The notes under the pieces are model-generated. The model saw only the letters and a list, made by a program, of their open reading frames with translations, was not told the origin of the DNA and did not search any database. From Cyclobacteriaceae bacterium (lineage in GTDB: Bacteria > Bacteroidota > Bacteroidia > Cytophagales > Cyclobacteriaceae), in NCBI GenBank assembly GCA_019638285.1, contig JAHBUB010000004.1, positions 62,001 to 126,000 on the forward strand: a stretch of 64,000 nt of DNA, read 5' to 3'. Position 1 is the stretch's first letter, and every line of letters starts with the position of its first letter. Position numbers and translations under genes: made by a program. Below, one piece after another: positions 61,736 through 64,000 of this stretch.

Positions 61736-63076
61736 TCAATGAGCCACTAACTTAACGTTGGCTTCAAATAAGCCTTCATTCAATAAGTTCAGCGCCTTTT
61801 TCTTATGAATTGTTTCAATCAGCAATGAGATATTATTTCTACTTCCCCCCACAGAAACCATTCTGATGGGGATCGTTCCTAAAGAATTGAATATTAATTT
61901 GAGTACCCCATCCTTTTCTGCAATTCTGTTTCCTGCTATGCAAATTATGGTTTGGTTATAATCCACCTCAATGGTTCCAAACTTCATCAGCTCTTCGTTG
62001 ATTTCGTTAATGGCATGGTCGTCATCAATGGTGATAGATACTGCTACCTCCGAAGTGGAGATCATATCTATAGAGGTATGGTATTTTTCAAAAACCTCAA
62101 AAACTTTTCTCAGGAAACCATAGGCGAGAAGCATTCTGGAAGACTTTATTTTGATAGCAATAATTTCATCCTTTGCTGCAATGGCCTTTATTTTACCAGG
62201 TTCACTGCTATCGCTAATGATGGTGCCGGGTGCGTTTTCATCCATTGTATTTTTTAGCCGCACGGGTATACTGAATTTTTGCGCAGGGACAATAGTAGAT
62301 GGATGGAGGATTTTAGCTCCAAAATAGGCCAGTTCAGAAGCCTCATCAAATGTTAAAGCAGCAATCGGAAATGTGTTTTCTACAATCCTTGGATCGTTAT
62401 TGTGCATTCCGTCAATATCCGTCCAGATTTGAATTTCATCTGCTTTTACAGCTGCGCCAATAAGAGAAGCCGTGTAATCGCTGCCCCCTCGCTTCAGGTT
62501 GTCAATTTCGTTGATGTGGTTGCGGCAGATATAACCCTGTGTAATGAGAATTTCGTGCCTCTCAAGAGACTTGGTCAATAGAAGGAGGCGCTCAGTAATT
62601 TTATCAAGCTCTGGTTCGTGGTTTTCATCAATAGACATGAAGTGTAGTGCAGGCAACATTCGTGATTCTACTGCTCGTTCATTGAGAAGAGCATGAAAAA
62701 ATTCTGTTGAAATTAATTCACCCTGCGCAAGTAATTCACGTCCTGTGCGATCATCGAACTTACCTGCAGCTAACAATCGAATGAGGCCAAAATGGCGACT
62801 GATAATTTCTTCACCAAGCGAGTGATAGGTTGTTGTTTTAAAAAGTTTTTTCGAAAACTCATTATAAAAACCCTCAAGAGAATTAATCAAATCAATTGCA
62901 TGATCGGAGTTGCTACCCTTCAACGCATTTGAAATTTCTACCAAAGCATTGGTGGTGCCCGATAAAGCGGATAAAACAATAATTTTTCTCCCCTTGGCAG
63001 TGACAACCAGGTCAGCTACTCTCTTCATTCGCTCCGGGGCTCCTATAGAGGTACCCCCAAATTTTAAGACAAGCAT
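61736..63076 (-). CDS. lysC: Aspartate kinase, monofunctional
   Basis: Phosphorylates aspartate, the first step to lysine, threonine and methionine. 446 aa: 'MLVLKFGGTSIGAPERM' (ATP/Asp loop), 'LKRGGSDYTASLIGAAVKAD' and 'IDGMHNNDPRIVENTFPI', followed by two ACT regulatory domains (about 295-440: 'SIDMISTSEVAVSITIDDD' and 'IPIRMVSVGGSRNNISLLI'). No homoserine dehydrogenase is fused and no other pathway gene is near. A TACCTTTG -7 box lies at 63101-63108, 24 bp upstream of the ATG. Confidence 0.95.
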   Translation of the reverse strand: MLVLKFGGTSIGAPERMKRVADLVVTAKGRKIIVLSALSGTTNALVEISNALKGSNSDHAIDLINSLEGFYNEFSKKLFKTTTYHSLGEEIISRHFGLIRLLAAGKFDDRTGRELLAQGELISTEFFHALLNERAVESRMLPALHFMSIDENHEPELDKITERLLLLTKSLERHEILITQGYICRNHINEIDNLKRGGSDYTASLIGAAVKADEIQIWTDIDGMHNNDPRIVENTFPIAALTFDEASELAYFGAKILHPSTIVPAQKFSIPVRLKNTMDENAPGTIISDSSEPGKIKAIAAKDEIIAIKIKSSRMLLAYGFLRKVFEVFEKYHTSIDMISTSEVAVSITIDDDHAINEINEELMKFGTIEVDYNQTIICIAGNRIAEKDGVLKLIFNSLGTIPIRMVSVGGSRNNISLLIETIHKKKALNLLNEGLFEANVKLVAH

Positions 63077-63100
63077 TTAGTTAAAAATTTAAATGGAGGC

Positions 63101-63108
63101 CAAAGGTA
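63101..63108 (-). promoter_or_regulatory. -7 element before the aspartate kinase gene
   Basis: TACCTTTG on the minus strand (63108-63101), matching TAnnTTTG. No good -33 element 19-21 bp upstream. Confidence 0.45.
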
Positions 63109-63215
63109 AAAATGTTTGTCTATTTTGTGCTCCCCGGGTGGGAAATCACAGGACTATGCATAATTTCTTTTGGGGGACGAAACACATGAATTTAAAGAGA
63201 GGAGCTTTTAAGTTT

Positions 63216-64000
63216 TTAGGAAGGGTTGGGTTGCATCAGATCCACTTCAAGGACAGTCCGCTCCCCTGCATTGACTTTTATGTTGTTGTGTCTGCCTATG
63301 ACTTCCAATACTTTTCCATCTTCCTTATGCTTCACGAAGATTAAGTCGTAATTGCCTGCTTCCAGGAAACCAAGGGTAAAGCGTTTTGCTTTTACGGCTG
63401 TAGAAGTTGTGGCCTGATAGAAGGAAACTTTTTCAGAGGTTTCTGTTGCTTCGCTGTCAGAATATACTCCACTTTTATAAGCGTAAGCAACTACCCACTC
63501 GGGAATGGTGCTGTTCAGGAGGGAAGCTTCAATATGGCCTGACTTGTTAGTCTCTATGAATCGCACGGATGGCTTAAGAATATATTCTCCGTCATTATTA
63601 ATGCGAATGGATTTACGTAAGTCAAAGTCTAGGGTAATATCCGTTAAACCTCTGGAATGAATTCCAATGCTTTTTTCCAGGACAACTTCAGGAGGTGCTC
63701 CTTCTGACATATAAATGGGGGCGGAGTTTCCATTTTTAAAGACCACGTTAGATTGTGGGCTAATGATTAGGCTGCTGTTGCGGTTGGCTATATTCAGAGT
63801 CAATCTTAAGGAAGAGAACTCTCCAGGTGTGGCAAATTGATCAATCAAGAGAACAGATTTCCCCTCTGAATAAGCCAAAAGATTTACTCCAACGGGTTGT
63901 TCGAAATTTTTAAAGGCTTTCCAGTTTCCGTTTTGATAGCCTTCTACATTAGTAATTATCAAATTAACAGCCTTCACCTGATCAGCATCAATGGGGGCGT
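63216..64000 (-). CDS. DUF4382 domain protein (partial, N-terminus beyond window)
   Basis: The frame is open to the right edge; the visible part is 261 residues of a probably secreted beta-sandwich protein. The window-edge sequence D-A-P-I-D-A-D-Q-V-K-A-V-N-L-I-I-T matches the DUF4382 opening (..TDAPGDYDAV..). It is followed by 'LLAYSEGKSVLLIDQFATPG', 'FSSLRLTLNIANRNSSL' and 'LDFDLRKSIRINNDGEYIL', the usual 'L..DFD...SI' block. The second half (about residues 165-250) is a carboxypeptidase-regulatory-like region ('TLGFLEAGNYDLIFVKHKED'). Members are typically lipoproteins of unknown function; the signal peptide would be past 64000. An internal GTG at 63977 is not the true start. Confidence 0.8.
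   Translation of the reverse strand, partial: APIDADQVKAVNLIITNVEGYQNGNWKAFKNFEQPVGVNLLAYSEGKSVLLIDQFATPGEFSSLRLTLNIANRNSSLIISPQSNVVFKNGNSAPIYMSEGAPPEVVLEKSIGIHSRGLTDITLDFDLRKSIRINNDGEYILKPSVRFIETNKSGHIEASLLNSTIPEWVVAYAYKSGVYSDSEATETSEKVSFYQATTSTAVKAKRFTLGFLEAGNYDLIFVKHKEDGKVLEVIGRHNNIKVNAGERTVLEVDLMQPNPS

Overview
The window looks like a chromosomal segment of a Bacteroidota bacterium, most likely from the Cytophagales side of the phylum. The evidence is two tandem SusC/SusD outer-membrane operons, a solitary BatD protein, a DUF4105 (Lnb-type) protein, a class I DhnA-type aldolase, an S16 protein with a long acidic/Ala/Lys tail, and promoters matching the phylum's TTTG/TAnnTTTG pattern. No rRNA, tRNA, CRISPR array, prophage or intact insertion sequence was recognised. 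The species cannot be named from the sequence.

Layout: 1-966 is a small accessory patch. It holds the start of a dicarboxylate-type symporter, a truncated DUF1801 remnant, and a broken GxxExxY gene bracketed by two short CACNAAGN tandem repeats. 967-13390 is housekeeping: aroC, batD, queG, ruvB, an ApbE flavinyltransferase, a ZIP metal transporter, acs and nrdB-nrdA. 13794-14416 is rplU-rpmA. 14781-28478 is a duplicated SusC-SusD-lipoprotein locus; the first SusC has its start codon and signal peptide in a different frame from its body. 28701-33043 runs leftward: accD (without its zinc ribbon), class I fructose-bisphosphate aldolase, and the classic rpsP-rimM-trmD-rplS operon.

33234-40379 is the 2-oxoglutarate dehydrogenase operon (sucA-sucB-lpd). 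Between sucB and lpd sits a tightly packed, AT-rich pair: an AAA15/OLD-like ATPase and a small protein with TOPRIM-like residues. This is the best candidate here for a poorly described, possibly anti-phage, two-gene system. 40370-53398 is mostly envelope and maintenance genes on the minus strand: DUF4105, inositol monophosphatase, an orphan Lnt-like membrane protein, rsmI, a pterin dehydratase, DUF493, then ppiD, a CNNM/CorC protein, a small membrane protein, lptC, a TPR protein, an outer-membrane protein and coaX. It is interrupted by a plus-strand radical SAM gene and includes a 57-aa Cys-rich FeoB-associated-type protein.

53502-64000 carries anmK, a Glu/Leu dehydrogenase, a CaCA Na+/Ca2+ antiporter, three NhaD-type Na+/H+ antiporters (two leftward, one divergent), a monofunctional aspartate kinase, and a DUF4382 protein cut by the window end. 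Ion-antiport genes occupy about 5.5 kb here, which suggests a sodium- or pH-challenged habitat (inference).
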